64,000 bases of DNA from Paramyrothecium sp. XJ0827 (Eukaryota > Ascomycota > Sordariomycetes > Hypocreales > Stachybotryaceae), in assembly GCA_020881915.1 (NCBI GenBank), contig JAJFPB010000006.1, forward strand, positions 4,030,001-4,094,000. Reading direction: 5' to 3'. The translations under genes and the position numbers were made by a program. Below the pieces are notes generated by a model. That model worked only from the letters and a program-made list of their open reading frames with translations. It did no database searches and had not been told where the DNA came from. Of this stretch, positions 11,763 to 24,900 are shown piece after piece (the stretch's first letter is position 1; each line of letters starts with the position of its first letter).

Positions 11763-14331
11763 GTTGACAGGGTCCTGAAAGAAGACCCGCTGGTGGTGAC
11801 GTAGATGAATGCACACTACGTGAGGCCGACGTGCGTCCTCGTCGCAAAATATTCCGGACTGGCGAGAGCCGTTATTTATGCATTTCAGTGCCCCGAGACT
11901 CGCATACGTTGCTCGATCACATATGGAAGGTCAAGAGTGCAGAGAGCGGGGCGTACAAGAACCGATTGCGACGCTCGATGAGGAGGATGCGCAACGTTGA
12001 ACGCAACGTGATCTCAGGACTTTCTGTGAATGGATCGCTGGCTGGCGTATCCGCAATTACCGTTCCCTTGGGCATCATAATTAACTGGGGCAGTACCGGG
12101 ATGTTGTGTACCTATTGAAAGGTCCAGCTAGGCGTAGCCATGTGGCCAATAGGTTCGTCCATGATGGCATAAACCTAGTCAGGCGAGGCAATATGGCGGG
12201 CATTTAGGATTCGGCAGTGGGTCCGCCCAGAGCAATGGCGGATATCGGTCATGCTGATCCTATACTGTAACAAAACAAGTGTGGCAGGATGGAGCTGGCA
12301 ACTAGTGGGCAAGACAAAAAGAGACTGAGAATTTCAACCTTCATACCATTACTATGGCAGCGTAGCTATACAATGTCCATTGCAGAAATAGATGAGGGCT
12401 TTACTCCGTACAAGCAGCACTTCCCTTGTGCCGTGGCGAATGAGGTTGACGATCCATGACGGGTCATACTCGCCTCGGAGTGTACTTTATCGCTCGTGCC
12501 CTTCTGATACACTCGCACGCGTAGAAGGGATTGTGCGTGAATTATACTTGGAAACACCAGTATCCACGGCATCTCATTGTGAGTGGTCCATAATGGTCCT
12601 ACATGTGAAGTGAACAGCGCCCACATGTTCTGTCATTTGCTGGTGCACGGCCGCATGCATTCACCCAACGTATTTCATTTGGATTGACTACATGCAATGT
12701 CACGCGTGTCCGAGACATACTTGGCATTAATTAGACAGCCCATGTGTCAGATCAGTGCGAAGTAGTAGCTGGACTTACCCACGTCTGCTTTGCACATGGG
12801 ACCCCTTGAGCAAGGAGGCAATTCACGAGTGGCACTTCCCAATAGAGTTGGAACGGCTTTCAGATCGCTGACAGCGTCAAAGGGACTTTAAGTTTCTTGT
12901 AGACATGAACAGTGATATAAAGTTCGATGAATCATGTTCACCGCCTCCGAGCGCAGACGACTAGGACCTCCAGAATGGAAACATGCGCGGTGTCAAGCAG
13001 ACTCAAATAGCCTGTGAGGTATGGAAGACGCTGAAAATAATCCAAGAGGCGCTCATTCAGTATAAATAGGATCCTCGTGTGGAAAAGGTCACGCAGCATG
13101 CTCTGGACGGAAGGCGGCTTAGGATGACGATAACCGTTTGCGACTGACCAAGGTCGCCGCTCGATCACGGGCATTGCAGTGCATTGGGATAAGCAAACCA
13201 AGACTTTTCAAGAAGTCCTATCCTCACCATCATCCGGCCGGATGAAGGAGTTCCAATGCCTGATTAGTGACAACCACAAGTGTTGCATTTACCCACCTAA
13301 TCAGTGCTCACATTCTCCACGTAAGCATCCGCAAATCACAAGGGACGAGGCGCTATTCTTGACAACTTACAGAGTCTTCCTCAGCCCTGAAGTATGTATG
13401 TGAAAAACAAGGGCATGGTGCTTTTCCGGCCGCAGACGGATCCGGGTGAAAAGACGCACAGGAGCCTCGATCTTGCGGGTAGAAACAGGGCACCATTGAC
13501 AGGGTACGCACGGCACAGGCCTCTGAAGACTGAATTTGCCCTGCCGATTAACCATACAGTGAGCTCGACCAGCATGCGAAAACGGCAGATTGTGGGGGTC
13601 TCATGGGGCTATGCCGGCCCCCAATAATGAATTGCGTTGGTTGAGTGCCAATTTCCCACCGCCACATCTGAATCCAGCGAGTGTGCATCACCAACATATC
13701 ATAAGAAGCGAACCGGAGGGCACCAAGCCTCACCCGGAATACCCACCCAGCCCTTCAAATGCTTGGCGCGTCCTTGATCCTGGTCTCCCGCCTCACGCGG
13801 CACCGTCACATCTCGGAACCAAGCCCATCGTGGTCGTCAATGCACCACAAGTATTACCCGGCCTTGAAGGAACCCGGCGCTAACGACTACCTGCCTTTGA
13901 CAGGAACATGATTGGGCGATCGTACTCGAGGAGGTCTTTAGTCCTGGGGCAATGGCTTATTGTTTTGCGCTTGCCCCGACGGTAGAGACGTTGGTTGCAA
14001 CTCCAAGTCTTGGCCAGGCGCGCGCGATTTACCCAAACAAGGGTTCCTCTCCCTTGTCCAGCTTTACCAGCGTGCTTATCAGCCATCGCCTTAAGAGAGG
14101 TCAATGGAAAAGGATACGAGGTCATCCGGTGAGCGCAGCTACACGGAATGGCTGAGTTTCGAGCAGGCAGCCAGCCATTGGCCAACCTGCGTTCCGGCTG
14201 CCGGGTGCCTGTGCCCGGCTGTGATGCCAACCGCAGCGGCAGGGCTGAGGCTGAGCTACTACCAACACATTGTGTAGGATGCTTTTAGCACGCCCTGAGC
14301 GAGATACTGGCCGACAGTTCGCTGACCACAG

Positions 14332-14345
14332 TGGTATAAAATTCT
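14332..14345 (+). promoter_or_regulatory. TATA box of the S28 peptidase gene
   Basis: GGTATAAAAT lies about 235 nt before the ATG at 14572, followed by a long C/T-rich leader, a common layout of well-expressed fungal genes. Confidence 0.45.
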
Positions 14346-14439
14346 GGCGCAACCTCATGATGTTTTCCCTTCCCTCTCATCTTCATCGTCAAGATAATTC
14401 CTCTGCTTGTCCTTAGGTCACATTCCTAGGGGGCTGTAG

Positions 14440-14500
14440 TGTTTCCTTTTTCCTTTTTCCTTTCGTCTTTCTTATTTCCTATTTCCTTTGTCGGTTTCTA
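14440..14500 (+). promoter_or_regulatory. Pyrimidine-rich tract before the S28 gene
   Basis: Repeated TTTCC/TTTCCT units on the + strand between the TATA box and the start codon. CT-rich tracts of this kind often mark the transcription start region of strong fungal promoters. A role here is inferred. Confidence 0.4.
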
Positions 14501-14571
14501 CGGTCTCGCGGGGTTTGAACAACTGGTTTTTTCCCTAATTTCTATTTTCCTGCCAACATACATCTTCTACC

Positions 14572-16369
14572 ATGTTGTCTTCTTTTCTGGCTTCTGCCCT
14601 GCTTCTTGCCGGCCATGTTTCAGCAAATCTCGAAACTATGGGATCCATGCTGGCTCTTCCACCTCTGAAGGACGAAAGGGTCTCATTGGAGCGCCGCTCA
14701 TCCCCAGCTGGGGAGTTCGACCAGCTCATTGACCACAGCAACCCCTCGCTTGGAACTTTCAAGCAGCGCTTCTGGTGGAATGATGAGTACTATGCCGGTC
14801 CCGGCTCACCTATTGTCCTCACTACGCCTGGGGAGACCGATGCTGATAGACATACCGGTTACGTCACGAATATGACCATCGTAGGCTGGATGGCCAAAGA
14901 GATCAACGGCGGCGCTGTCCTTCTTGAGCATCGCTACTGGGGAACCAGCAATCCGGTGCCAAGTTACAGCACGGAGAACATGAAGTACCTCACCGTTGAG
15001 AACGCACTCCAGGATCTCATCTACTTCGCCAAGAATGTTCATCTCCCGTTCGACCCAGACCGTACCTCTACGCCCGACAAAGCACCTTGGGTTCTATCTG
15101 GTGGCTCATATCCTGGCGCACTTGTGTCTTGGATTGCTTCAAAGTATCCCGGAACCTTCTGGGCGTACCACTCCTCGGCTGGCGTTGTCCAGGCTGTTGA
15201 GAACTTTTGGGGCTATTTCACGCCAATTGAGAAGGGCATGCCGCGCAACTGCAGTGCCGATGTCCACCGAGTTGTCGATCACATGGATCACGTCATGTCA
15301 AAGGGCACCGAGGCTGAGAAGCTGGCATTCAAGACCGAGTTCGGGCTCGAACTGCTTACCCACGATGACGAGGTTGCCAGCGCTCTGCGATACGGCTTGT
15401 GGACGTGGCAGAGCCATAATTTCAACACCTTGGTCCGCTCCGAGTTTCACGAGTTCTGTGACTACGTTGAGAACCAATGGCCTGGCAGCAACACCCCTCT
15501 CCCAGATGCCAACGGCGTCGGTTTAGTCAAAGCACGCGCCGGATACGCCAAGTGGGTTCGTGAGGTTTTCTTAGGCCGCAGTAAGTCATCCTTCCATGTT
15601 TTGTAAGAATATCTAGATCACGTTTCTCACATATGTGTCAATAGAGTGCGGCAAGCTGTCAGGTCCTCACGACACTGTGCAACAGGTTGCGGCCAGGTGC
15701 CTAGGGGCGTACACACCTGACTTCGGAGACCTGGATGAGTCCCTTACCAGCACTACCAACAGACAGTGGCAATGGATGTTGTGCAATGAGCCGTAAGTGC
15801 ACCACATTTCCGCGTGCCAGACATATCTTGTTGCTAATACCTCAATTAGATTCAAGTGGTGGATGGGAAGCGCCCCCAAGGGCCACCGGAGCCTTGTCGG
15901 CCGTGCGATAGGCATGGAGCACCATGAACGCCAATGTGGTTTCATGTTCGACCACCCGGGGAAGACCGGCTCATATGGTGTCAAGGATGGATTGAATGTG
16001 ACCGACGTCAACGGCAGCCTGGGTGGCTGGGAGGCCACTATCGGACTCGAGCGCATCGTCTATGTCAATGGAGAATACGACCCTTGGCTAGGTGCTACCG
16101 TCGCTGCTCCTAATTTCCCCGGCGGGCCTCTTCAAAGCACCGATCGCGCACCGCACTACATCATCCCCCAAGGCATGCACTGCTCCGACATGGCGGCTTC
16201 CAATGCCGCCGCTAACGAGGGCGTGCGTCTGGTCATGAACCGGGTAGTGGCTGATATCGCACGTTTCGTTGGCGAGTTCAAGCCTAGGCCGGCAGAGACT
16301 GCGACGCCTACAGAGACTACGATTGCGGAGCCTGTAGAGCCTACTGAGAGCTCATCATGCCCTTCATAG
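14572..16369 (+). CDS. Serine peptidase, S28 family (prolyl carboxypeptidase-like)
   Basis: Secreted alpha/beta-hydrolase peptidase that removes residues after proline. Exons 14572-15580, 15645-15792 and 15850-16369 sum to 558 codons plus stop. The signal peptide is MLSSFLASALLLAGHVSA. GGSYPG places the nucleophile near Ser179; NGEYDPW gives the Asp (about 463) and GMHCSDM the His (about 496), so the triad is complete. Other family marks are QRFWWNDEYY and LLEHRYWGTS. The C-terminus is a Thr/Glu/Pro-rich tail. Intron ends are GTAAGT and TAG. Nothing appears broken. Acidic prolyl endopeptidases of the same family are the closest alternative. Confidence 0.88.
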
Positions 16370-16938
16370 ACTTGACGATGAGATGCCGATGAAGAAAACT
16401 GATGAACTATGGGAAATGATAGAACTTGGATGCATAGACTATAAGCATAATTTTGGTAATATCACCCCAAAACTGACTCTGGAGACCCCGTGCTTGTGTA
16501 ACCTAACGCCGCTTTCATTCAGGATGAATTCAGGCGTGTGCTCCGGGTCAGTCAAGTTTCGGCTCAGCTCTGCTCACCCAGCCGCAGCTTCCCTGCCCCA
16601 TACCTATGTGCGCATTTTTGACGATGCCTAGAAATCGTGCCCTGCATAAATCGAGGTTCCTGGAAATGAGATCGGACACAGCCTGTGGTGGGGTGCTTTG
16701 ACATTATTGCCCCTGACTTGCTAATCCTCCGCGACTTCAATTGATCTGCAGGTGAAAAGGCAACAGTGGAGGCTTAGATGCCCCCGAATGACCGAGGATC
16801 GAAGATGTTGAGTGTTGGACATCAAATATACTGCCTTGTGAATAGAAACATATCAATTCAGGATAACTGTCAACTGTTTGCCCTAAGTGACGCCATCTCC
16901 GCTTAGATTCTCACGTTTTTCAAAACCTATACAAAACA
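16370..16938. other. Intergenic spacer
   Basis: 3' flank of the peptidase gene and 5' flank of a small unknown gene. Nothing else recognised. Confidence 0.4.
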
Positions 16939-17383
16939 ATGGGTCACCTGTGCAAGAAGGGTGGCCGAAAGGCTTTGCCCGAAGATGACTTGATAAAAGC
17001 TGCAATCGAAGACAGTCTTTCTGAAGATAAGCTGAGATCGATGATCCAACTGTTCACAAAAGCTTTCCGACGTTACAGAACCCCGGTATAAGAGTATGAT
17101 GCGAGTGTGGTATGCGTAAGTATATTGTCCTCATTGCTCCCAAGCTTTGACTGACCAGTACCAGTTACGTTAGGAAGTTCCTGGATCGGACCCATGCATT
17201 ATGAAAACAATGAAACATTTTACCGAGACTATTGTACGCCTAACCAAGGCGCGGTTGGACAAAGAGCCTGCTAGACTTACGGTCAAGTCAATTCGAGTAA
17301 AAATACGAAAATTCATGTCGGCGTATGAACCAACAAGAAGAAAAGCACCTTATATAGTGGCGAATCATACCCGCTCAACGTGA
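16939..17383 (+). CDS. Small hypothetical protein, two exons
   Basis: Candidate gene of 118 aa: exon 1 16939-17085 (MGHLCKKGGRKALPEDD onward), intron 17086-17173 (GTATAAG donor, CTGAC branch, TTAG acceptor), exon 2 17174-17383. Both exons are in phase 0. The product is basic and likely helical, with no signal peptide or membrane segment. I recognise no family. It could instead be the 5' part of the neighbour at 17407, although the two frames do not join by a clear intron. Confidence 0.3.
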
Positions 17384-17406
17384 ACGGTGGATGTGCTTCT
17401 GTCAAT

Positions 17407-17850
17407 ATGGGACTGTCCATGAGCCTGTCCCTACGCGGCAGACAGTTCTCCATTCGCAATAGCATTACTGGCACCAAATTTGTTATCGAATCACCGGATT
17501 ATGGTCGGCTTGAATGGAAGCCGACTTCTCTGCTCGGATCTGGGTTGTCTTGGTATGGTTATGGCAATGGGGGCGAAAAGTTGGCAACGATCATATCTAA
17601 TGGCCTCATGAACTCGAAACAGAAGCAACTGCTCGTCTTTGTTCCTTGCGATGGTTACTATGTTGAGATGGTATGGTTGACGGCGATCGCTGCAAGATGG
17701 TTGGACAACAAAGCTGACGATATTGTCCTCGAGGCACTGAGTTCACATAAACGAAAGTTCAGAGTTGACATGACTCTCGCCTTTCTCTCAATCCATTCTC
17801 TACTTATTGTTGCATTAGCGTATCTTGTGGTTGTGATGCTTGGCCGTTAG
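17407..17850 (+). CDS. Tubby-C-like fold protein with C-terminal membrane anchor (tentative)
   Basis: An open frame of 147 aa from the first ATG. It reads as a short beta-rich domain (SLRGRQFSIRNSITGTKF, then YGRLEWKP and LLVFVPCDGYYVEMV). This resembles the fungal tubby/LURP-one-like small proteins, in which a scaffold strand LLVPCDDYFID is typical. A hydrophobic stretch near the C-terminus (LAFLSIHSLLIVALAYLVVV) looks like a tail anchor. The frame stays open upstream to the previous gene, so the true start or an upstream exon may be missed. Function unknown. Confidence 0.35.
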   Translation: MGLSMSLSLRGRQFSIRNSITGTKFVIESPDYGRLEWKPTSLLGSGLSWYGYGNGGEKLATIISNGLMNSKQKQLLVFVPCDGYYVEMVWLTAIAARWLDNKADDIVLEALSSHKRKFRVDMTLAFLSIHSLLIVALAYLVVVMLGR

Positions 17851-17853
17851 AAA

Positions 17854-18334
17854 ATCATGATTAAAAAGATTCAGATCAACGTTGAGGTGGAAGTGACGTC
17901 AGCTCCACCCAAAAGCGTCAGAGCATCGAGGACATTACATTAGAAGTGCAGTGTAATTTTGAGATACTTGTCCGAATGTGTAACCTACGGCAAAAGATTC
18001 GATGTACAGAATTTATAGGCATTCGAATTCCTAATGAAGCTCTGCTTCCGGGTTATTCGCGAGCTCCCAGTCAGCCCCTATAGTGGGGAATCTGGGGTAG
18101 CATTGAAGGGTCGGTTAAATTAAGGCTTGTTCAATCATTCGTCTGACCCAGAGGTGGCCCTGCACAAGTTTTCCTTGACAGAAAATAAAGGGGCAGATAC
18201 ACTCTTAACTCCTGTGTTTACTAAAGTTTTTTTTTTTTTTTTTTTTTTTTTGCCGATGGCTTGCATTCTGAGTTCGGACGACCTACACAATCTCGACCTT
18301 GCGCTAGATTACAGCAGGTGTGTAAGTGTGCACA
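17854..18334. other. Intergenic spacer with poly(T)
   Basis: Upstream region of the DUF3176 gene. Apart from the 25-T tract listed separately, nothing was recognised. Confidence 0.4.
18227..18251 (+). repeat. Poly(T) tract, 25 nt
   Basis: Uninterrupted run of 25 T about 85 nt before the DUF3176 start codon. It could be an ordinary homopolymer promoter tract, or the poly(A) end of a minus-strand retroposed sequence. No target-site duplication was seen. Confidence 0.7.
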
Positions 18335-20461
18335 ATGCAGCCATACAGTCACTCGAATAATGACTACACACCCCTTGAACAATTTGATCCTTCACTATCT
18401 AGGATTTCAACCCAGACGCAGCCTCAGGATGACAATATCCAACCATACGATGTCCAATCGAATGCCTCCAAAACAGCACCGGGCTGTATTCGTACGCCGG
18501 TCCCGGGAATTGAGAATGATGCGCCCTTGATCAAGCCTCCCTCGACCAATCCGAGTACTTCTCGTCAACCTATTCCAAGGAAACCTCTACCCAGCCCGAC
18601 AACAGCCGACATGTCGTCACTCCCTCATCCTTTGCGAAGATCCGCGGCAGCCGCTTCTTCCAAGGACGACTCGCTGAATGATGAAAGACTTGGCCTAAAC
18701 AAGCAACGTGTCGGCTGGTGGGATGCCTGTCTGTCGTGGACATGGACTGTTGAGGTCCTTTGCCTTGTCTTTGGCACTATCTGCATAGTGGCTATCATGG
18801 TCATTTTAGGCCACATGAACAACAGGCCACTGGAAGCCTGGCATCTGCCAATTCAACCTAACTCACTTGTGGCAGTATTTTCTACGCTAGCGAGGACATC
18901 GCTATTAATACCTCTTGCTAGCTCTATCAGCCAGCTGAAGTGGATCTGGTTTGAGCAGCCACGGCGCCTTGTTGATATACAGGTTTTCGATGCCGCAAGT
19001 AGGGGCCCATGGGGCGCAATACAACTTATTTTGAAGATAGGAGGAAAGGCTTGGATTGCAACAATTACTTCAACAATAACACTTGCGGCGCTGGCATTTG
19101 AGCCTACAACACAACAGGCTATTTCTATTGAAATGCGGGAGAGTTCAAGTGCTAATGCGACGGCTTTGCTGAACATCGCAACCAACTGGACATCAGCGTC
19201 TCTTACAGCACACAACATGTCAGGTGTGTTAAATCCTAGCCAAATACAAATAAGCTCACCGAAGTTCAGCCGCACTAATGGATTTGAAATTTAAAAATTA
19301 GACGTTTTCGTCTGGGAAAGCAATATATTGAGTGCGTTCAGCCCACAGCTCCGCGATATTACACCACTTTTCAACTGCACTGCTCAGACGTGTCGGTGGG
19401 AAGAAGTTGAGACCCTCGGTGTATGCGCCGCATGTGTTAGCGGCCTATACCCTGCATCTAGCCTTATCCGGCTGGATTCTCAAAGTTTTCGATTAGTCGC
19501 ACCCCGCGGCTTACAAGTCGGTTCAGTACTTGAAGGGGATCTTCATGCAGATTTGACGATCCAGCCAATAGTGTACAGATTCGGTACAGCAACCAGCCCT
19601 GGTGCATTTAATGGCAAAGACCCACAATCTATAGTTACGGTTGCTTCTGCTTATTATGAACCTCGAGGCACTCTTGATGATGAGGCCAACTGGATCTGGG
19701 AACCAGGCTATGCCTTGAACTATTCACTTTGCAGTATCCAGCCATGCATTCAAACATTTCAGAATGTAACAATACAAAATGGTATTTACAACATACAAAG
19801 CAGAGCAGACACCTGGCTTGCACCAGTGGAGGTCAGGGAACACACTCGCGATCACAGCCCTACAAATCACTTATTCAAACCTGCGAACGACACTTCGGAA
19901 TTATATTGGATAATCGAGCATTTAACAGGAGATTATAGCAACTTAATTTTGTCAAACCTTTTGGAAGCAACAATACCGCGTCGCCTACCGGACTCTGTTC
20001 ACTTATCAAGGATAGGCGACCTAAAGTTTGCCTTCTCTAATTACCTATACGAAAGAGGCCCTAGGGCAGTTCTCAACTCGATTGCAGATATCCTTTCCGC
20101 TCAAATGAGGCATCTAGATAACCAAGCATGTCGAAATATATCCGGCATAGCTTTAGAGCAACAGGCGTTTGTTACTGCTAATTGGCCTTGGATGGCGTAT
20201 CCACTAGCAATTTTAGTCGGAGCGGTCGTTTCACTCCTATTGACTATAATCCGAAGCACTAGCTACCCTATCTTATATAAGGACTCAGCTATAGCTTTGC
20301 TATTGCATGGTTTAAATACTCGGACAGATATTAGGCGGAACCAGGGAGGTCTAAGTGAGGTTCAGAGACATACTGTATATGAAGCTAATAAAATAGCCTC
20401 AACGATTACAGCTCAGTTAGACTTGGATACTACTAGTGATATTAAGTTTGTACATAGTTAA
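18335..20461 (+). CDS. DUF3176-family membrane protein
   Basis: Fungal multi-pass membrane protein of unknown role, 682 aa. The N-terminus is long, polar and Pro/Ser-rich. Then WWDACLSWTWTVEVLCLVFG begins the first membrane segment. FNCTAQTCRWEEVETLGVCAAC is the cysteine-rich extracellular signature of DUF3176, and a last membrane segment lies near WPWMAYPLAILVGAVVSLLL. An in-frame TAA at 19292 would break the gene, but it sits inside a 78-nt intron (19224-19301, GTGTGT donor, CTAAT branch, TTAG acceptor) whose removal keeps the frame. The start at 18335 is the first ATG; the frame is open further upstream without one. Confidence 0.72.
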
Positions 20462-21923
20462 TTATCGAGTAGAAATATAGGGGAAAAATCAGCCTAACTA
20501 TATTTATTTGCGAACACTTTCAAATGGACATTGGTGGCAAATCTCTCCACCGATTTTACGGGAAGAAAGCGAGCGACGAAGAATTCTCGATTGGTGCAGT
20601 GTTTCAATTTGCTATCCTGTAATAGGTACATCACGAACCCGTTCCAGATCGAAATCCCGCAAGGTGGAGAGCAGCATCTTAAAATAAAATAAAAACACCA
20701 GACTCCTGAAAAGATGAGATAATGATCTGCACATACAATTAATAATGTTCCCATTATATGACACTGCTTGCACGCATTTCCGGACGTAGGGGGGCCGTTG
20801 CGCTAATGATTAGGCCGACCAATAATTTAATCTGAAATTCACCAAGTTCTAACGCGACACAAGCACAAACCTCGCCTGGCTTTTGTTTTTAACAGCTGTC
20901 GCACAAGTTTTTGCGTTTGTGCTCCAGGCCATTCAATCACCAACGCCCCGTCAAACTTGACAAGCTGCTGCCGAAAATCTCGATATGTGGTCTGTGGAGT
21001 ATGAGGATGTATTACGGGGCATCCTGGCAACTGATCGTAAACCGCAACGCACGTGGAGTAATGAATCCAAGAAAGGTCAAAAGGCGCACAAGATCTCACT
21101 AACGAACTGCAGCGCTTAGGTATTCCCACACCTCGCATATAGTCATTCGGAAAAGGCCTAGACTGTGGCACGGCGACTGGGTGAGGAGTCGTACCAGGCA
21201 ACCCACGGAAGCTATTATAGAACCCTCACAGAGAGAAATAACCAGCCAGTCTTTTCTCATCTACTAAAGCTACTTCTATTAATACGTTATCTATGGTCAT
21301 GTCACCAAGACCTTATCTTCTTATAATTCAAACAAGACTGGGAGTCCAGATTATGCCTATCGAAGTGCTTAATAGTAAAGATCATGAACCTCTCATACAA
21401 CGAGTAAAATGCCAGAGCTGCAGCGCAACTTGCACAGCCCCTCGGCCTCTCCGAACCTATCCTCATGCTTGTCGACTAAAACAAGGAATATTTGTTCAGG
21501 CTAACTCAGCCAGGCTCACTGTCGGCTCGGCGTCCGCCTCAGGAAGCTCAGACCAGCTCTGGCTAAAGCGGCGAGTGTTCAGTTCCAAGAGAGGAAACGG
21601 AAATACTCGAAGTCAGTTTTGGAGTTGTATATGGTCTGGAACAACATATAGATATACACTAATTATACAACCACATAATATTTCACCACTTTGCATGCCT
21701 CACAATTGATAGATATGTGACAACTTTGGAAATGAGCTGCCGGGATGGCAAGTACTACACAGATGGTATATTCGAAGCAAGAAGGCACCTTTTGTCAATT
21801 GGCAATTGCCTGTCTTCCCTGAATTTCATTCAGTAGGCACGTAGTCTCTCTCCAAGGCATGCTTCAGGCTGCATCAGCTAACCATAAGTTATTACCCCGT
21901 AGTATACTTGGACATCCAAGAAC
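20462..21923. other. A/T-rich spacer with orphan short frames
   Basis: No supported gene. The minus-strand frame at 20839-21201 reads smoothly enough to be a gene relic and is listed separately. A plus-strand frame at 21293-21709 has no recognisable motif. Confidence 0.4.
20839..21201 (-). CDS. Orphan ORF, possible gene relic
   Basis: 120 codons with protein-like composition (for example DLSWIHYSTCVAVYDQLPG and YRDFRQQLVKFDGALVIEW). No known domain, signal peptide or membrane segment. It may be an exon of a lost gene or chance. Confidence 0.2.
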   Translation of the reverse strand: MPGTTPHPVAVPQSRPFPNDYMRGVGIPKRCSSLVRSCAPFDLSWIHYSTCVAVYDQLPGCPVIHPHTPQTTYRDFRQQLVKFDGALVIEWPGAQTQKLVRQLLKTKARRGLCLCRVRTW

Positions 21924-24900
21924 TCAATATTCCGCCCGGGTGTCTGTAAACTCCTCCATCACACTTCGTGGCTTAACATATACCAGTGACGAAGAAATCT
22001 CCCATGGTAGCTGAAATGCCTGTGGTCCGGCAACTTCCAGCCCCCGTTTAGAGGTCCACACTGGATGGGGTGCCATGGTCATTACGGCAACTTTGATGCC
22101 GTATCTATACTCTTGGACCCCGATGGCTTCACCGGTTGAGACGTCGAGTAAGAAGATCAAATCCGGGATAGTCGCAATAGGCTGTTTGTGAATCAGTCCG
22201 GCTTCTGTCACGTAGTTTTGGAACCAAACTGACCTTTTCCTCGCCATCAGTACCCTTCGCAACCACAGCCAAGTTCTCGTTCATGAAGGGAATCCTGACT
22301 TCGGTCCAGTCTTCTCCCAAACCTGGACTCGATCCTCTTTCGACCTCGTCATCTCCCAGCTTTTCGATCACGACTTGGCCTAACGAATGGGCCGTCTCTG
22401 TAATTTTAGTCTCCACCCTCCGTATCTTACCTGTGAACAGCTTCTTGGCGGATGCCGGACCTCCTACCTCAGCTATGATAGCATCTGTTACAGTGCCCAG
22501 GGTCGACTCCACTTGCGCCCTGCGCACAACGCGCCCGAGTCGCCAGGCAAGTGAAAAGGTGTTAGGAAGGCCGACTCGCCGAAACTTGGCACCTGAGAGG
22601 GTATTGCCAGCAGCACCAGCAGCGAAGCTTTTTACAATGTCAATATGTATGCTTTGGAGCTGTACAAGGCGAACAACGTACCCATACTCGGTGCATACTT
22701 TCCGGATCTCCATCCCTGCAGACGTTTCATCTTTCTGTCCCGCAGGCACTATGCTTGCTCTACCATCTCCGCTGCAGAGGGCGACCGGAAGGAGATCGTT
22801 GATAGTGTCTGCAAAAACATACTGCGAAATCATCTCGAAGTTCGGATATGCCCGCCCTGCCATGATTGAGATCAATGCCAGTTTGAAAGGGAGAATGGCA
22901 TTTGAAGCATCTTACCCATCAAGTCACCATCGACGACTGGCACATTACAATACCGCGTAGCACCCCAACGCAACGTCGCAAGTCCGTTCATCCCCCCTAT
23001 TTCCATAGCAAGCATATGCGTTGCTTCAAGCCCGCCCAGTTCCTGGCCAAGTTTCTTGATGGCGTGGAATACAGCATCCGAGGCAATCCGCTCAAGGCTT
23101 ACCGCCGGTGTGCCAATGGATGCAATTGGTGGAAGCACGGCATTGTCGGGCAAGGAATCAGGGCTGACGATGACAATGCGTTCCCCTTGGCGAAGCAGCT
23201 CAACCAAGCTGAGATAGGTGGCGTGGGGAGACCCGCCTCCACCGCAGCCGAGAATATAACAACCTATCTCAAGGAATTTGAGATCTGTTGGGGACACCAG
23301 CCACTCTCCAGATGGTAGGATTTGTGGTCGATAGGCCGAAAGGTCGATTGCTTCGTCGTCATGGTTGTTTTTGCCAGCATCCTCTGCCGACCGGGCTCCT
23401 GTTTGAGTGTTTCCAGGTGCGGGCTGGGCATTACGCTCTTCTTCATGACCTACTTCCGATAAAATCCCGTCCTTTTCAGAAGATTTGACCATCTCCGAGT
23501 ATACCCTAGCATGGTCTGCCGGGCAGGCTACATCGATGTGTACCATCTGCTTCCCATCAACATATGGCACCCATTGAACAATCTCGTTGAGGACAGTGAC
23601 TGCAGCATTATCCGCTCCCCTAGTAATGGCATCCTGAATAGCGGCATCCATAACACTACTAATGCCCTCATCAAGATCTTTGGCGTCAACGACAGATTCA
23701 GATGAACCGTGAATCTTAGCCAACGCGGCTCCGATGGCGTTGGCGACGCCTGCATGCTCTGGGCGGACAATGCGGCTTACGCCTTTGAGCTCTGAGGGAC
23801 AAATTACTGCGCCACCCCCGACAAGTATGACTGTGCAGTCTTCTGGAGAGAGTTTTATTCGATCGATGAGCGATTCAAACATTCGCTTGATGCGGTTCTG
23901 CGAAGCCGTAACAATCTCGGGGGAGACTTTGACGAGGCCGGGGTCACCGACTAACAGCGGAGAGCTGGTGGAAGAAAGCAATGATACAGCTATGTCCGTC
24001 GCAGTGAGAGTTTTACCGCCAAAGCAAAGAGCTTCGGTGACGAGAGCATGCCCGACGCTGTCAGGGCCTACTGATGCCAAGTCTGGGGTCTCGTCTGGCA
24101 TGCGGATGATAGATCCGCCGCCCAACCCGATACTTTCAACAGCGGGCATCTGAAGATTGACCTTGACACCAGCCAAGTTGGTGTACGTCTTATTTAGACG
24201 AGGATAGCCGTTTGGCAAAAGCGCGCCCACGTCCGATGTAGTGCCGCCAACATCGACCACAACAACAGAACCTTGTTCTGATCCTGATCGCACGACGTCG
24301 TGAGCAAGGAAATCAGCCCCTCGCATGGAGTTGGTAGCTCCCGATGAGAAGATGTTGATTGGGAAGTTGATGGCTTCGCTGTAAGGGAGCAGGTGTCCGG
24401 CGTTGGAGGTCAAATAAAGGGGGCACGATAGTCCAACCTTGCGCATAGCTTGAAAGAACGACCGAATTGTCTGGCGCGCAAAGGTTAGAATGGAAGCATT
24501 CAAGATGGACGCATTTTCCCGAGTGAGGAGGCCCGAGCCAGCCACAGTATGAGAGAGGACAAAGTCCACGCTTCCTGCATATGAAGAATCCAGCTTTTCC
24601 ATCTCAAAAAGAAGGAGCTTCTTGGCCTCGGCCTCCTGATGATAGGTTTGGTCGCCTGGGGACCCCATACCAACGATGACAACGTGACGCAAACCGAGTT
24701 GGTGAATCTCGCAGGCTGGTTTACAAAAAGATGATTCGTCAAGCGGCGCCACTAGTTTTCCGTCGACATTGACGCCACCGGGCACGACGGTGGAGTAGCC
24801 TTCAATAATGGTTTTCAGCGAGGATGGCCAATCGGCGAAAGGCATAGGACTATCGACGAAGCCATGTGAGCCTAGGCGAACGACGGCCACCCGAGAGAGG

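Larger units (their letters stand above)
11763..14571. other. 2.8-kb region without a recognisable gene
   Basis: Short open frames only, none with a domain I recognise. The left end is the GH92 promoter; the right end holds the promoter of the S28 peptidase gene (TATA box and pyrimidine tract, listed separately). Confidence 0.5.

Noticed and set aside
22283..22960. 225-codon + strand frame
   Set aside because: Antisense shadow of the hydantoinase-DUF917 gene.
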